Positions 1-9,721 of a DNA stretch of 64,000 nt are shown here, piece by piece. A model generated the notes under the pieces. That model worked only from the letters and a program-made list of their open reading frames with translations. It had not been told where the DNA came from and searched no databases. Within the stretch, counting starts at the first letter, position 1. Each line of letters begins with the position of its first letter. The translations under genes and the position numbers were made by a program. This DNA is from Perca fluviatilis. Taxonomy: Eukaryota; Chordata; Actinopteri; Perciformes; Percidae. Where the stretch lies: positions 5,531,568 to 5,595,567 of the forward strand of contig NC_053116.1 of NCBI RefSeq assembly GCF_010015445.1, read 5' to 3'.

Positions 1-590
1 AAAATCTGCCTTTATTGTATTTTCACAAATAGAATAAAGCTTTCACAAATCTGAAACTGTGTTTTTAAGACTCCTTAGACTCTCTGGGATAATATAGTCC
101 AGATTTGACAAGTCTAGGTATTGTGGTTTTGGATCTAGACCTGATCAAATGTGGTCTATATGTGAAAAAAACAGTAAAATCTGCCTTTATTGTATTTTCA
201 CAAATAGAATAAAGCTTTCACAAATCTGAAACTGTGTTTTTAAGACTCCTTAGACTCTCTGGGATAATATAGTCCAGATTTGACAAGTCTAGGTATTGTG
301 GTTTTGGATCTAGACCTGATCAAATGTGGTCTATATGTGAAAAAAACAGTAAAATCTGCCTTTATTGTATTTTCACAAATAGAATAACGCTTTCACAAAT
401 CTGAAACTGTGTTTTTAAGACTCCTTAGACTCTCTGGGATAATTTAGTCTAGATTTGACAAGTCAAGGTATTGTGGTTTTGGATCTGGACCTGGTCCAAT
501 GTGGTCTACATATGAAAAAAACAGTAAAATCTGCCTTTATTGCATTTTCACAAATAGAATAAAGCTTTCACAAATCTAAAAGTGTGTTTT
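1..590. repeat. 175-bp satellite, about 3.4 tandem copies, continuing off the left edge
   Basis: Units start at 1, 176, 351 and 526, each with AAAATCTGCCTTTATTG, so the period is exactly 175 bp. The first two units are nearly identical; the third and fourth carry scattered substitutions (for example GGATCTGGACCTGGTCCAAT in unit 3), and unit 4 decays after about 65 bp. Each monomer also holds a short internal echo of CACAAAT. The head-to-tail order and near-nucleosomal length are those of satellite DNA. Whether it is centromeric, or a small local array, cannot be told from one edge. Confidence 0.93.
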
Positions 591-1230
591 AGACATAATT
601 AATAATTTACCTTAATGACTAACACTCATTCAATACAGTAAGAGGTTCAAAAAACGGAGGATCAGCAATCTAAATTGTGTTTCCCTGCTGAATCGGACAG
701 TTTTAAGTTCCCAACTACTTGCCAACTTCAGCGTCGTAATACAGTCTGTGCCACTTGTGTAAAATTCGCCAATGTTATACCAGTAATATTTATTTTATTT
801 CTACAATAGCATTCTTGTGTCCGTTGTAATCTAAGTCAGTGTTATGGAGTATGACTGATTAAGTCCCAGTTCATATAGTCGGGTGAACACCGGCCGGTGC
901 AGTAAACATAGCCTAGCTAGCTAGCTGGCTACGATTTCAGTACAGTAATATCAAAGATCCTTGCTCCTTCTCAATGCTCTGGTAATATTATATTCACAAA
1001 ATACAAACAATAGTACGGTAATGTTAAATCTTACTTGTGAAAAGTAATCCCCCAAGCCCTGTTTTCGATGGTCCGCCGATTTGAGAAGGAATATGCTGCA
1101 CAGTGCTCTGAAATCTTGTTGCTTCTGTTGCTACGCAACTAGGAGTATGACCGGTCCAAGATGGCGGCCGCATTTCTTGCGCCCAGCAGCCGATGCGGCG
1201 TCTACTCTATATTATGTCTATGGGCAGAAC
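591..1230. other. No gene recognised; promoter-like YY1 motif near the right end
   Basis: Unique-looking AT-rich sequence. The only notable site is a YY1-type motif, CCAAGATGGCGGCCG, at 1156-1170 in a short GC-rich patch, of the kind seen at vertebrate promoters and at some retroelement starts. The patch is cut at 1231 by the palindromic element, which is flanked by CAGAAC. Confidence 0.4.
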
Positions 1231-1745
1231 TATGGAGTTATATTCCTATCTTTATTCAAGAGCGCATTCTTTCAATTTGAGAGCATTTCTCACTGATATT
1301 ACGTTCAGATTTTGTAATAATTTCCCTCAAAACCTTGCTCTCACACTCAAATGGTCATGCTCGCGCTTGGATTTGCTCTGCTTGTGCTCAAACTTTGTGC
1401 TCGGATTCAGATATGTTGTTCTGTGGACAGATTTCCTGCTCTCAGCTTTGAACCTTCTCCTCGCACTCAGCCTGATTCTGCGCGCTTGCAAATCTGCTGC
1501 TCTCGGATCTCTCCTGCGCGCTTGGATTTTTCTGTGTTACAACACTATCAAAATTCCACAACCAATAGAATGCCAGGTGTAGTGTTGACCAATTAAATGA
1601 TCCCTGCCCCGTTGAGGGTGCGTTCGTTTTATGTGAGAACATCCGTTGCGGCCGGCTCCTCTGTAACCATGGGTCTGTAACCCAAGTTTATTTAACCCCG
1701 CCGTCCATCGCTTTATTATTAGTATATGTCAATAATGTGCACAGA

Positions 1746-1841
1746 ATGGTCGACGGTCTTTCACCTGCACCCATCAGGAAACGGGAGAAAGCTTTGAAGT
1801 GGGACATATCAAGTTACGTAGCTAGCTACACAACTATGAGG
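1746..1841 (+). CDS. Candidate first coding exon in the left arm (32 codons)
   Basis: An open ATG reading frame runs from 1746 to a strong splice donor, AGG|GTGAGT, at 1841/1842. It would give a small basic peptide starting MVDGLSPAPIRKREKALKWD and ending with a tyrosine- and serine-rich stretch. A TATA-like TTTATTTAA lies at about 1687. The intron would end at the acceptor TTCTTCCAG at 2356, which is also where the similarity between the arms stops. Read on in phase, the next exon closes after seven codons (stop at 2378-2380), so either the protein is about 39 residues, another acceptor is used, or the gene is broken. No family recognised. Confidence 0.4.
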
Positions 1842-2356
1842 GTGAGTAACATAAATTAAGCACATAGCATATGGCGCTAGCCATAGCTAGCCTAGCTTGA
1901 TGTCCGTAAACAAATAGATTTTCTTTATATCAGTAGTTTAGCTAGCTAGCTAGATTGAACGACATATGACGGACAGTATGTGTGTATTTACAACTGGTAT
2001 TTAATGACCCCACTTTGTAATTTGTCCTCGTTTGGTTAACTATGTTCCTGGGGATTTGGCTAATTTCAGACATGTTAGAGGCAATTGTAAAACCTAAACT
2101 GTAATATAACTGAAAAACAAAAGAAACTGGATTGTTTGTATCAGTTTTTACATCACTGTTGCATGTTTTTCAGATGTTCTAAATTCTTATAACATTATTT
2201 TAACAATAACGTGTGTTAAGAAAGTTGTAAGTACAATTCCACTCATATAATAAAATACTATTTAAAATAGCAGTTATTTATTTTTACCCTTATGAAATCA
2301 ATACAAAGCAAATTGAACAGAAAAAAAAAGTATTTTGTTTGTTTCCCTTCTTCCAG

Positions 2357-2905
2357 GTGGGGCTGAAGTACCCATGTTGAGCTGCACTGTGTGCATGGAC
2401 CAGTGTTGTACAAACACACTATTGTGTTGTTCCAGTCAGTACATTACTCCAAACGCAAAATCCCATTGGTTCCCCCTGTACTCACCTGTGTGCAGAGGGC
2501 AGGCAGTAGTGGCACAAACCAAGTACGTTGGCAAGTCTGATAATAATTTAATTGTAAAATCATGTTACATACACTTATCATTTCTTTCTTGCTTAAATTC
2601 ATAGGGTGCACAACAAGGCCCAGGAGAGACAATTACTGTGATGTCCACAAATCCAGAGAAGAGAAGGTAAGATAGTAATGATGTTAAAGAAAGCTATGTA
2701 CACCTAATATCTTATGTGTTGATGTCTATGAATTTGTCTTAAATAGGAGCACACTATACAAAGTCAACAGTGGAGAGTTGATGGATCCGTCTGTCCTCAA
2801 AGTGCCAGAGATCTACAAGGACTTCACCCGTTTCTGCACCATCACCTCCATAATCCAAGTGATAAAAGAGAGAACAAACTATTGTGTTCTCTGCTTACAT
2901 GAATA
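2357..2905 (+). other. Exon-like stretches in the loop of the palindrome
   Basis: Three stretches look like exons. Near 2357-2522 one frame stays open and is cysteine-rich, followed by a possible donor ACCAA|GTACGT. From about 2606 to 2666 a stretch lies between an acceptor (TTCATAG) and a good donor (GAGAAG|GTAAGA). From 2746 (acceptor AAATAG) a frame runs to a TAG at 2903-2905, coding STLYKVNSGELMDPS near its start and ending YCVLCLHE. The last two join in one open phase. The first does not connect to the ATG exon at 1746 without a shift. The layout suggests a small spliced gene carried by the element. I do not recognise the protein. Confidence 0.35.
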
Positions 2906-3880
2906 GGTGCCTGTAATGTCTGCCCACATAAACAATCAATAAATGTTAAGTATCACTGATATTTCTTAAATCATTGTGGTTTTTCAGAGCAATAAGATTA
3001 TTAAAGCCATGTTCATACTTGCAACAAATTAAAACCCTTATCAAGGCGAATAGGTTTTTCATGTTCTGTAATCTAAATCTAAAAACAGTATAATTAAATT
3101 TACCAGAGTGGACACTTGCAGGTTTTTAAACAGCTTTAATTTACCTTGTCAAAACAATAAGTAATTCATAACCAACTGCACAATATTTGACACAAAACCT
3201 AAAATGGTATGGTTCATACTCCTGTGAAGCAGTACACTTTGCCTGTAGGATTTACTGTAGCAGGAACATTGATATTGGCAAACTGATGACCCAGGTACAG
3301 GTGAGTTTGTGAGCAGGGTTATGATTTTAACTAAAATAAAGATAAGATAAGCCTAGTGTTCACAAGAGGGATAATTCAGGTATTGCAACACAAGTTATAG
3401 AATAATTTAATTAAATAGGAGGTATATACAACTAGTAGAAAATAAATTAACTAAACAAGAGCAATTAAGGCAAAGTTATGAGGTAGTAGCAAGCTAAAGT
3501 GACGTATAATCAATAGCAGTGAGTCACATCAACAGTGTACACCAGAATAATATATACTGTGATTAAGTAATGATACTTAGTGTTGTCTGTAGACTACTAA
3601 TATAACAAAACAGAAAAATAATATAGTGTACGATGCAGTATGGAGAACAACAGAGTCCCATATGACCCCAAGAGACTTTAATTGCAGCTGTTGATGATTT
3701 TGCAGATGGTTGTAGTCTGTAGCCAGCCATACAGTAGGTAGATCTGGAGCAGATGGTTGTAGTCTGTAGCCAGTCATACAGTAGGTAGATCTGGAGCAGC
3801 AGGGTGACTTCTAGCTTTCATGGGCTGGTGATAAGACTCTGCTGCTATGATGCAGCATTGGTCGAGCCCTTCATTCTCAA
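2906..3880. other. Loop of the palindrome, non-coding
   Basis: AT-rich single-copy sequence with no coding signal. A repeated stretch containing GATGGTTGTAGTCTGTAGCCAG occurs in two near copies around 3703-3727 and 3752-3776, so about 50 bp is tandemly doubled there. Confidence 0.5.
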
Positions 3881-4191
3881 CTGGAAGAAAAGAAAAGAAA
3901 ACAAAATGCTTGTTTTTTCTGTTCAGTTTGCTTTGTATTCATTAAAAAAAACTGCTATTTAAGGAGCAAATTATTCTAGATCTGTTTTTATTATAGTGAT
4001 AACATTGTACTTAACATTACAGCGTTTTATACAGACTGATATGAATCCATCATTTTCAAACTAATGTTATATGAAGAAATGAAGACTAAATTCTGATGAA
4101 CAACATACAACAGTGATGCAAAAACGAACACAAACAATCCAGTTTCTGGTGTTCTTTCAGTTATATTACAGTTTAGGTTTTACTATTGGCT

Positions 4192-4528
4192 CTAACATGA
4201 AATTAGCAAAATCCCCAGTAACAAGGTTAACCAAACGAGGAAAAATACACATACTGTCCGTCATATGTTGTTCAATCTAGCTAAACTATAAAGAAAATTA
4301 TTTGTTTACGGACATCAAGCTAGGCTGTATACTAGCATGTCTGAAATTAGCCAAATCCCCAGGAACATGGTTAACCAAACGAGGACAAATTACAAAGTGG
4401 GGTCATTAAATACCAGTTGTAAATACACACATACTGTCCGTCATATGTCGTTCAATCTAGCTAGCTAGCTAAACTACTGATATAAAGAAAATCTATTTGT
4501 TTACGGACATCAAGCTAGGCTAGCGCCA
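4192..4528. repeat. Diverged tandem duplication inside the right arm
   Basis: The stretch holding AATTAGC, AAATCCCC, GGTTAACCAAACGAGG, CATACTGTCCGTCATATG and ACGGACATCAAGCTAGGCT appears twice in the same order, at about 4192-4336 and 4337-4528. The inner copy is shorter and more diverged. The left arm has one copy only, corresponding to the second. Confidence 0.75.
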
Positions 4529-4559
4529 TATGCTATGTGCTTAATTTATGTTACTCACC

Positions 4560-4654
4560 CTCATAGTTGTGTAGCTAGCTACGTAACTTGATATGTCCCA
4601 CTTCAAAGCTTTCTCCCGTTTCCTGATGGGTGCAGGTGAAAGACCGTCGACCAT
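4560..4654 (-). CDS. Mirror copy of the first exon in the right arm
   Basis: This is the exact reverse complement of the exon at 1746-1841, again with ATG and the GTGAGT donor intact. It would be transcribed leftward, through the right-arm intron, to an acceptor TTCTTCCAG near 3881, and then into the loop from the other side. Beyond that acceptor the minus strand has no long open frame. The element could therefore make two convergent transcripts with the same start and different 3' parts. Confidence 0.35.
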
Positions 4655-5175
4655 TCTGTGCACATTATTGACATATACTAATAATAAAGCGATGGACGGC
4701 GGGGTTAAATAAACTTGGGTTACAGACCCATGGTTACAGAGGAGCCGGCCGCAACGGATGTTCTCACATAAAACGAACGCACCCTCAACGGGGCAGGGAT
4801 CATTTAATTGGTCAACACTACACCTGGCATTCTATTGGTTGTGGAATTTTGATAGTGTTGTAACACAGAAAAATCCAAGCGCGCAGGAGAGATCCGAGAG
4901 CAGCAGATTTGCAAGCGCGCAGAATCAGGCTGAGTGCGAGGAGAAGGTTCAAAGCTGAGAGCAGGAAATCTGTCCACAGAACAACATATCTGAATCCGAG
5001 CACAAAGTTTGAGCACAAGCAGAGCAAATCCAAGCGCGAGCATGACCATTTGAGTGTGAGAGCAAGGTTTTGAGGGAAATTATTACAAAATCTGAACGTA
5101 ATATCAGTGAGAAATGCTCTCAAATTGAAAGAATGCGCTCTTGAATAAAGATAGGAATATAACTCCATACAGAAC

Positions 5176-6057
5176 AGGCAGCCAAGTGACAGTACTGTGA
5201 TCCAATGGAAATAAAATATATAATCACAATTGTCAGATTGACAGCACTCTAGCCCAAGGGGATTAGGCACCCCGAGGGGGGGGGCAATCATATTTACGAC
5301 TGTAGACCTTAAGATATCTATCACTTATTCTGCAGTCAGTAAATTACATCCTGACGTTCCAACTATTGTTATCCTGTTCTTTATTATTAGTGGAAATGCT
5401 GATTCAGCAGCATTCTAACTATTGTTATCCTGCATTATTATTCCGTACTATTTTCGGTCGTAACTTCAGCATACATTCAGCTACAAAAACCATTCAACTA
5501 TGTTCAGCTCTTTCAGCAGATGTGTGCTCTTCTTCAGAGCGACAAGGTGATCGGTAAATCTCTCATTCACCATAATGTTATTTATCCTCATTCTCTCTTC
5601 AGCCAAACGCAAACTTATATATATTCATACTTTTCCAACTATTCTCACTACTTCAACTATTTATCCAGTTTAGCTTCAGCATTTTAGCTATTCAGCATTT
5701 CCATGCATATTCTGCAGGAAATGCATTTTCTATTAGACTATAATTTTTCTCTGCACAAACCCAGCGAATCTGGGCCAAAAACTGCAAAACTTCCATTATT
5801 TCCAAATCACTGTTAAATAAAACATGTTTCCTCTGTCTGGAAAGGCTGACATTTTAAGACAAAAAACCCTTAGGTCTTTCATCATTTACTTGTGGGAGCA
5901 TTTTACAGCCTCACAGACACACAGCTGCATTTACTTTGCAAAGACAGAAAGATTGCATTAAACAAGCTGTGCAGCCTGAGCCACATTTTGCTGTTTAATA
6001 TGGCAGTCCACAGCCTACATATGGCCTCATCAGGGTGCTGTCAAACATGGCGACCCT

Positions 6058-6058
<1 letters not shown>
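5176..6058. other. No gene; loose TTCAGC / AACTATTC-rich repeat
   Basis: From about 5355 to 5715 the words AACTATTGTTATCCTG, TTCAGCA, ATTCAGCTA and CAACTAT recur at irregular spacing, as in an old degenerate tandem repeat. The rest is plain AT-rich DNA. Confidence 0.4.

Positions 6059-6152
<94 letters not shown>
6059..6152. repeat. (AC)n microsatellite, 47 uninterrupted units
   Basis: A pure AC run of 94 bp. Open frames across it encode only alternating Val-Cys or Thr-His and are artefacts. Confidence 0.98.
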
Positions 6153-6155
<3 letters not shown>

Positions 6156-7100
6156 AGTTATGCACCAGAGAGGTACATACAATCTTGTTAGAGTTGTATA
6201 ATGCGCCATGATTAAACAGGAATGTAGGCATGATTGGCAAAAATAGGAATGTGTGGTAATTATGAGTTTGAAGAAGCATGAAGATTAAACATGATTACTT
6301 TGACTTTCCCTGTTAATGTTTCTCTAGTGAGCTTTCTGGGCATTGGAAAGGAAAGTTTTAAAATAATAAACTGAACAGAAGTCCAAGCTAATCTCAGAGA
6401 TGCTGTGCCCTGACAACATATGCAATCACAAATCTGCTGAGTATAGCATGACCTTGTCAAATACTGTGAGAAGGCAAATTATATTGAAGACAGAAAGATA
6501 CTTTGGACAAAGTATGACCTAAAAAGGCAAGTTTCCACTTTAAATGATGAGGCTGATATTCTATATTTCCCCAAAAATAAAAATACCAAGCAAAACGTTA
6601 TTTCATCTCCTAAACCCATTTGTTCCAATTAGTGACGCAAATCCTGAAAAACCTAAAACAGCTGGACACTGTAGTCATTAATAAAACACAAATGAAAATG
6701 AAGCTATGGTGCTGTTCCAACCAGTCCTCCAAACCATACGAAGATATAGGTTGTTTATTCAGGCCGCCATTGTAATCCGGCCGCCATTGTAAATAAGAAC
6801 CTGTTCTAGTTCTAGAAAATACTAGATTTTGACACCTAAATTTCAGAATGCTCTGGCTTGAAAGTGGTTTGAAATAGAGACAAAGTGTAAATGAGACAAA
6901 TATTGAGAATGACCTCAAGTTTATCTAGGGAGTACATTTTCCCATCTAATTTGCATATTATGATGTCATATGGTGGCGGCCATATTGGATTATGTAATTT
7001 CCATGAAATACCTGATATTTTGAAAGAGAGTTGAACTTATTTCATCAGATTTACCCCCCTCCATCCATTTGTTATGTTGTCCACATATCAAATGAACAGG
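6153..7100. other. No gene recognised; paired GGCCGCCATTGTAA motifs
   Basis: AT-rich sequence. At about 6762-6792 the motif GCCGCCATTGTAA occurs twice, 17 bp apart, and GGCGGCCATATTGG occurs at about 6974. These match the YY1 core GCCGCCAT, but no gene start is attached to them. Confidence 0.35.
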
Positions 7101-7106
7101 GAAAAA

Positions 7107-7555
7107 GTAAATTGTAAGCCAACAGTAAACTAGAACTATTACTACACCACAAAACTCATGTAAAAAGTAGGCATTTTTTATGATTTTTTTTTGTGTCCTG
7201 GAGGACACTCTTTTCTTTTTTTTCTTCTTTTTTCTTTTCTTCATTATTATTATTATTATACAGTACAGACACAATATAAACAATATTGACACCCCCCCCC
7301 CCAACCACAAATGGACAGGAAAACTGTATATGGTAAAACCAACACTTCTAAATTGTGACTACTGTGCCATACTACAGAGGCCTAATGTGTGCCTATCTAT
7401 CCATGAAGTAAAAATCAAGTAAAATCACATTAAAATTACATGAAGTAAAATCACAACCATGAAGTAAATTGTAATCCAACAGTCATAAACTAGAACTATT
7501 ACTACACCACAAAACTCATGTAAACGGTAGGCGTTTTTTGTGATTTTTTTTTTTT
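7107..7555. repeat. Direct repeat of about 85 bp flanking a poly-T / (ATT)n / poly-C stretch
   Basis: AGTAAATTGTAA, AACTAGAACTATTACTAC and CACAAAACTCATGTAAA occur in the same order at about 7107-7165 and 7462-7525, each followed by a T-rich run. GGCCTAATGTGTGCCT also recurs at about 7379 and 7574. The intervening DNA has a T/C-rich run, (ATT)n at 7243-7259 and ten C residues near 7293. This looks like a local tandem duplication of a unit near 355 bp. Confidence 0.7.
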
Positions 7556-7640
7556 TACCTACCACCACCATATTGGCCTAATGTGTGCCTGTCTATCCAG
7601 ATGACACTGTTTGTAGTTTGTCAGAGTGTGGAACCTCTCA

Positions 7641-7960
7641 TTACATGACACAGCACACAGCAGCACACAGGCCTACCCCACACTGATTGCACCTGTATTG
7701 TGTCTGATGACGACCTTTAGGACAGGTACGATCGGAGCAAACTATACAGTCTGGACGATCGGCAGTATCACGGAGCCAGTGGCGTTCTGTAAGCCTCTGT
7801 GGCATTTCTCCCCCCTCTGCTGAACGCCTTCCCCATATTTTGTTTTCTCTCTTGGAGATGCCCTCAAGCAAAGAAGTGATAATGTCCTGCACAAAGGCCT
7901 TCAGTGGCTTGTGTGGACCGGCAGTCATGCTGCAGTAAATGATATGGGCATTGACCATAC
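7641..7960 (-). pseudogene. piggyBac transposase, C-terminal part with cysteine-rich domain
   Basis: The minus strand reads SMVNAHIIYC at the left-hand end of the frame and finishes with a run of paired cysteines (CIVCSDRTCPKGRH, YRCNQCGVGLC, CC). That is the order of the C-terminal part of piggyBac (PGBD-type) transposases, where a RING-like zinc finger binds the element ends. It is the missing tail of the gene whose front half lies at 9722-11429. The two halves are separated by the element at 7965-9721 and resume in the same frame when it is taken out (AILSL before, SMVNAH after). The stop is near 7641. Confidence 0.85.
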
Positions 7961-8502
7961 TTATCCCTCGTATTATGTTGAAAAAAAATGACATTGATGA
8001 TGTTACGGGTCAAAATGACCCGTACAGTGTAAATACACTCAAAACAAACTTTTTTTCCTCATACAAACATTTTTTCCCCCAAAACTGTTTTTACCAATTA
8101 TTTAGTGAAAATATTTCCGGTATACACTTGCATATTCCATGCATAGTAGCTAGATTTGGCATCCTAGGATGCCCATATTTTGATGTCATACTTGGCAGGC
8201 TTGTTGGGCATGTACTGTCAGAAGGGACAGCGCCCCCTGAATGGAACAAGGTGTTCATCTACAGTGACATGGGGACCAGGATTGTACAAGACAGGTACAA
8301 TTTTGACCCATTCATCCCTTACATCTCTGATCTGAGCTAGTTTGTCTCTTTCACTCAACCAGCTCTGGTGTTGTGGAACACCCAAGCTTTCGAATGAATT
8401 GACTCCAAAGACATTGTTGCTAGAAATATTGGCCTTCCACTCTCATCATTCCACAGACTGACAATTGCTTCTCCCTTTGACTTGTACACTCTAGCTAATA
8501 CT

Positions 8503-8965
8503 ATTCAATTTTATTTTATTTATAGTATCAAATCATAACAAGAGTTATCTCGAAACACTTTACAGATAGAGTAGGTCTAGACCACACTCTATAAATTCCA
8601 AAACCCGAACAATTACAGTAATTCCCCCAAGAGCAAGCATTATCAGTGGCTGTTGGGACAGTGGTGAGGAAAAACTCCCTTTTAGGAAGAAACCTCGGCA
8701 GACCCAGACTCTTGGTAGGCGGTGTCTGGCGGGGCCAGGTTGGGGGTGTGATGAACAGTGGCAACCAATAGTCACATTAGAGATAATGGAACAGTGACCT
8801 TGAGGTAGTCATGGAAGTTCATGTCATAGCAGGGTACATCGTGTCGTACTGAGTAGTGCAGTCTCCAATACCGGATCCTGACTACTCTGTGCATTGGAAC
8901 ATCACAGCAGGGTGTTGCGGGATGTAACATGGCACTGCAGAGCATGGGTGGATGCTGCGGACGCA
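8503..8965. repeat. Teleost dispersed repeat inside the piggyBac-type element
   Basis: Contains words I recognise as widespread in percomorph genomes: AAACACTTTACAGATAGAGT, GGTCTAGACCACACTCTATA, AAAACTCCCTTTTAGGAAG and TTGGTAGGCGGTGTCTGGC. I cannot name the family. It codes for nothing. It is either part of the piggyBac-type element or an older insertion in it. Confidence 0.6.
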
Positions 8966-9343
8966 GCAGGACTAGGATTTCAATGTATGCATGCAAGTCA
9001 ATCTGATCCAGTGGCTTCCATTTCTTTTGAAATACACACTTCCCCTGCAAGTTGGTCATGTCCACTATGATACTCTCTATTGGTTGGGATATGAAGAGAT
9101 GATGGTGGTTGAATATCATCAACTAGTGTGGCAGAAATCTTTGGGGCGTGGAGTCATCTTGATGACAGTCTGCCTTAGCGTCAGTGTGGTGATGTTGACC
9201 ATTTTGTTAGTTAGCATCTTTAGCTGTCCATGTTGAGGATGATTGCTGCCCATTGTTTTCAGCTAATGTATACTACACCAGACTGGTCCCCTGAATCCTC
9301 TTCATCATAGGAAAATTCACAATCCGGATAGTCAATAGCGCCG

Positions 9344-9344
<1 letters not shown>

Positions 9345-9433
<89 letters not shown>

Positions 9434-9487
9434 ACACACACACACAACAAACACCCCCAAAAACACACACACACACACACCCACACA
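9345..9487. repeat. (CA)n microsatellite with CCC interruptions
   Basis: About 140 bp of CA repeats broken by single extra C residues and an AAACACCCCCAAAA patch at about 9448-9464. The Val-Cys open frames on the minus strand are artefacts. Confidence 0.95.
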
Positions 9488-9721
9488 CCTAAATGGGTGT
9501 TGAAAGTCTCTGGGTCAAAATGACCCGCAACATCATCTTTGTATACAAACTCTGAACAGACATTCCACTACACATCAGTGTGTCCAGATTTTATGAACAA
9601 GTTCATGACCCTAAATGAGGAAATGTCATACAATTTCATGAAGAAAAAGATAGGTTAACCAGTATTTTGGCCAACACAAAAACGCAAATGGGTCAAATTG
9701 ACCCTTAACATAATACGAGGG

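Larger units (their letters stand above)
1231..5169. mobile_element. Near-palindromic 3.94-kb element with terminal inverted repeats over 1.1 kb
   Basis: The left arm (1231 to about 2356) is the reverse complement of the right arm (about 3881 to 5169). The outer 600 bp or so appear essentially identical; divergence rises inward. The outer ends are TATGGAGTTATATTCC and its complement. Directly outside lies the same hexamer on both sides, CAGAAC at 1225-1230 and 5170-5175, which looks like a target-site duplication. The loop, about 2357-3880, is single copy. The right arm is longer because a stretch near 4192-4528 is duplicated. No transposase motif is visible. A 6-bp duplication with long inverted repeats is known for Polintons and, at 6-7 bp, for Dada elements, but no protein of either is seen, so the family is left open. 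Confidence 0.82.
7965..9721. mobile_element. Non-autonomous piggyBac-type element inserted in the piggyBac transposase
   Basis: The ends are CCCTCGTATTATGTT and its complement AACATAATACGAGGG, with TTAA outside on the right (9722-9725) and TTAT on the left (7961-7964), so one copy of the TTAA target has a point change. The ends begin with CCC, as in piggyBac elements. A palindrome lies near each end: GGGTCAAAATGACCC at 8007-8021 and 9512-9526, and GGGTCAAATTGACCC at 9690-9704. The inside has no transposase; it holds a dispersed repeat and a long CA run. It must have moved with a transposase supplied in trans. Confidence 0.85.

Noticed and set aside
1442..1642. A 66-residue frame also found at 4758-4958
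   Set aside because: The pair is explained by the inverted arms; the frame has no domain and lies antisense upstream of the exon.
1231..5169. Assembly artefact explanation for the palindrome
   Set aside because: Arms differ by a private tandem duplication and substitutions, and a target duplication flanks the unit, so a simple mis-join is unlikely.
4818..5324. A 168-codon minus frame
   Set aside because: It crosses the element end into flanking DNA, so it cannot be a conserved gene of the element.
9259..9488. Two overlapping Cys-Val-rich frames
   Set aside because: They are translations of the CA microsatellite; the same applies to 5995-6279.
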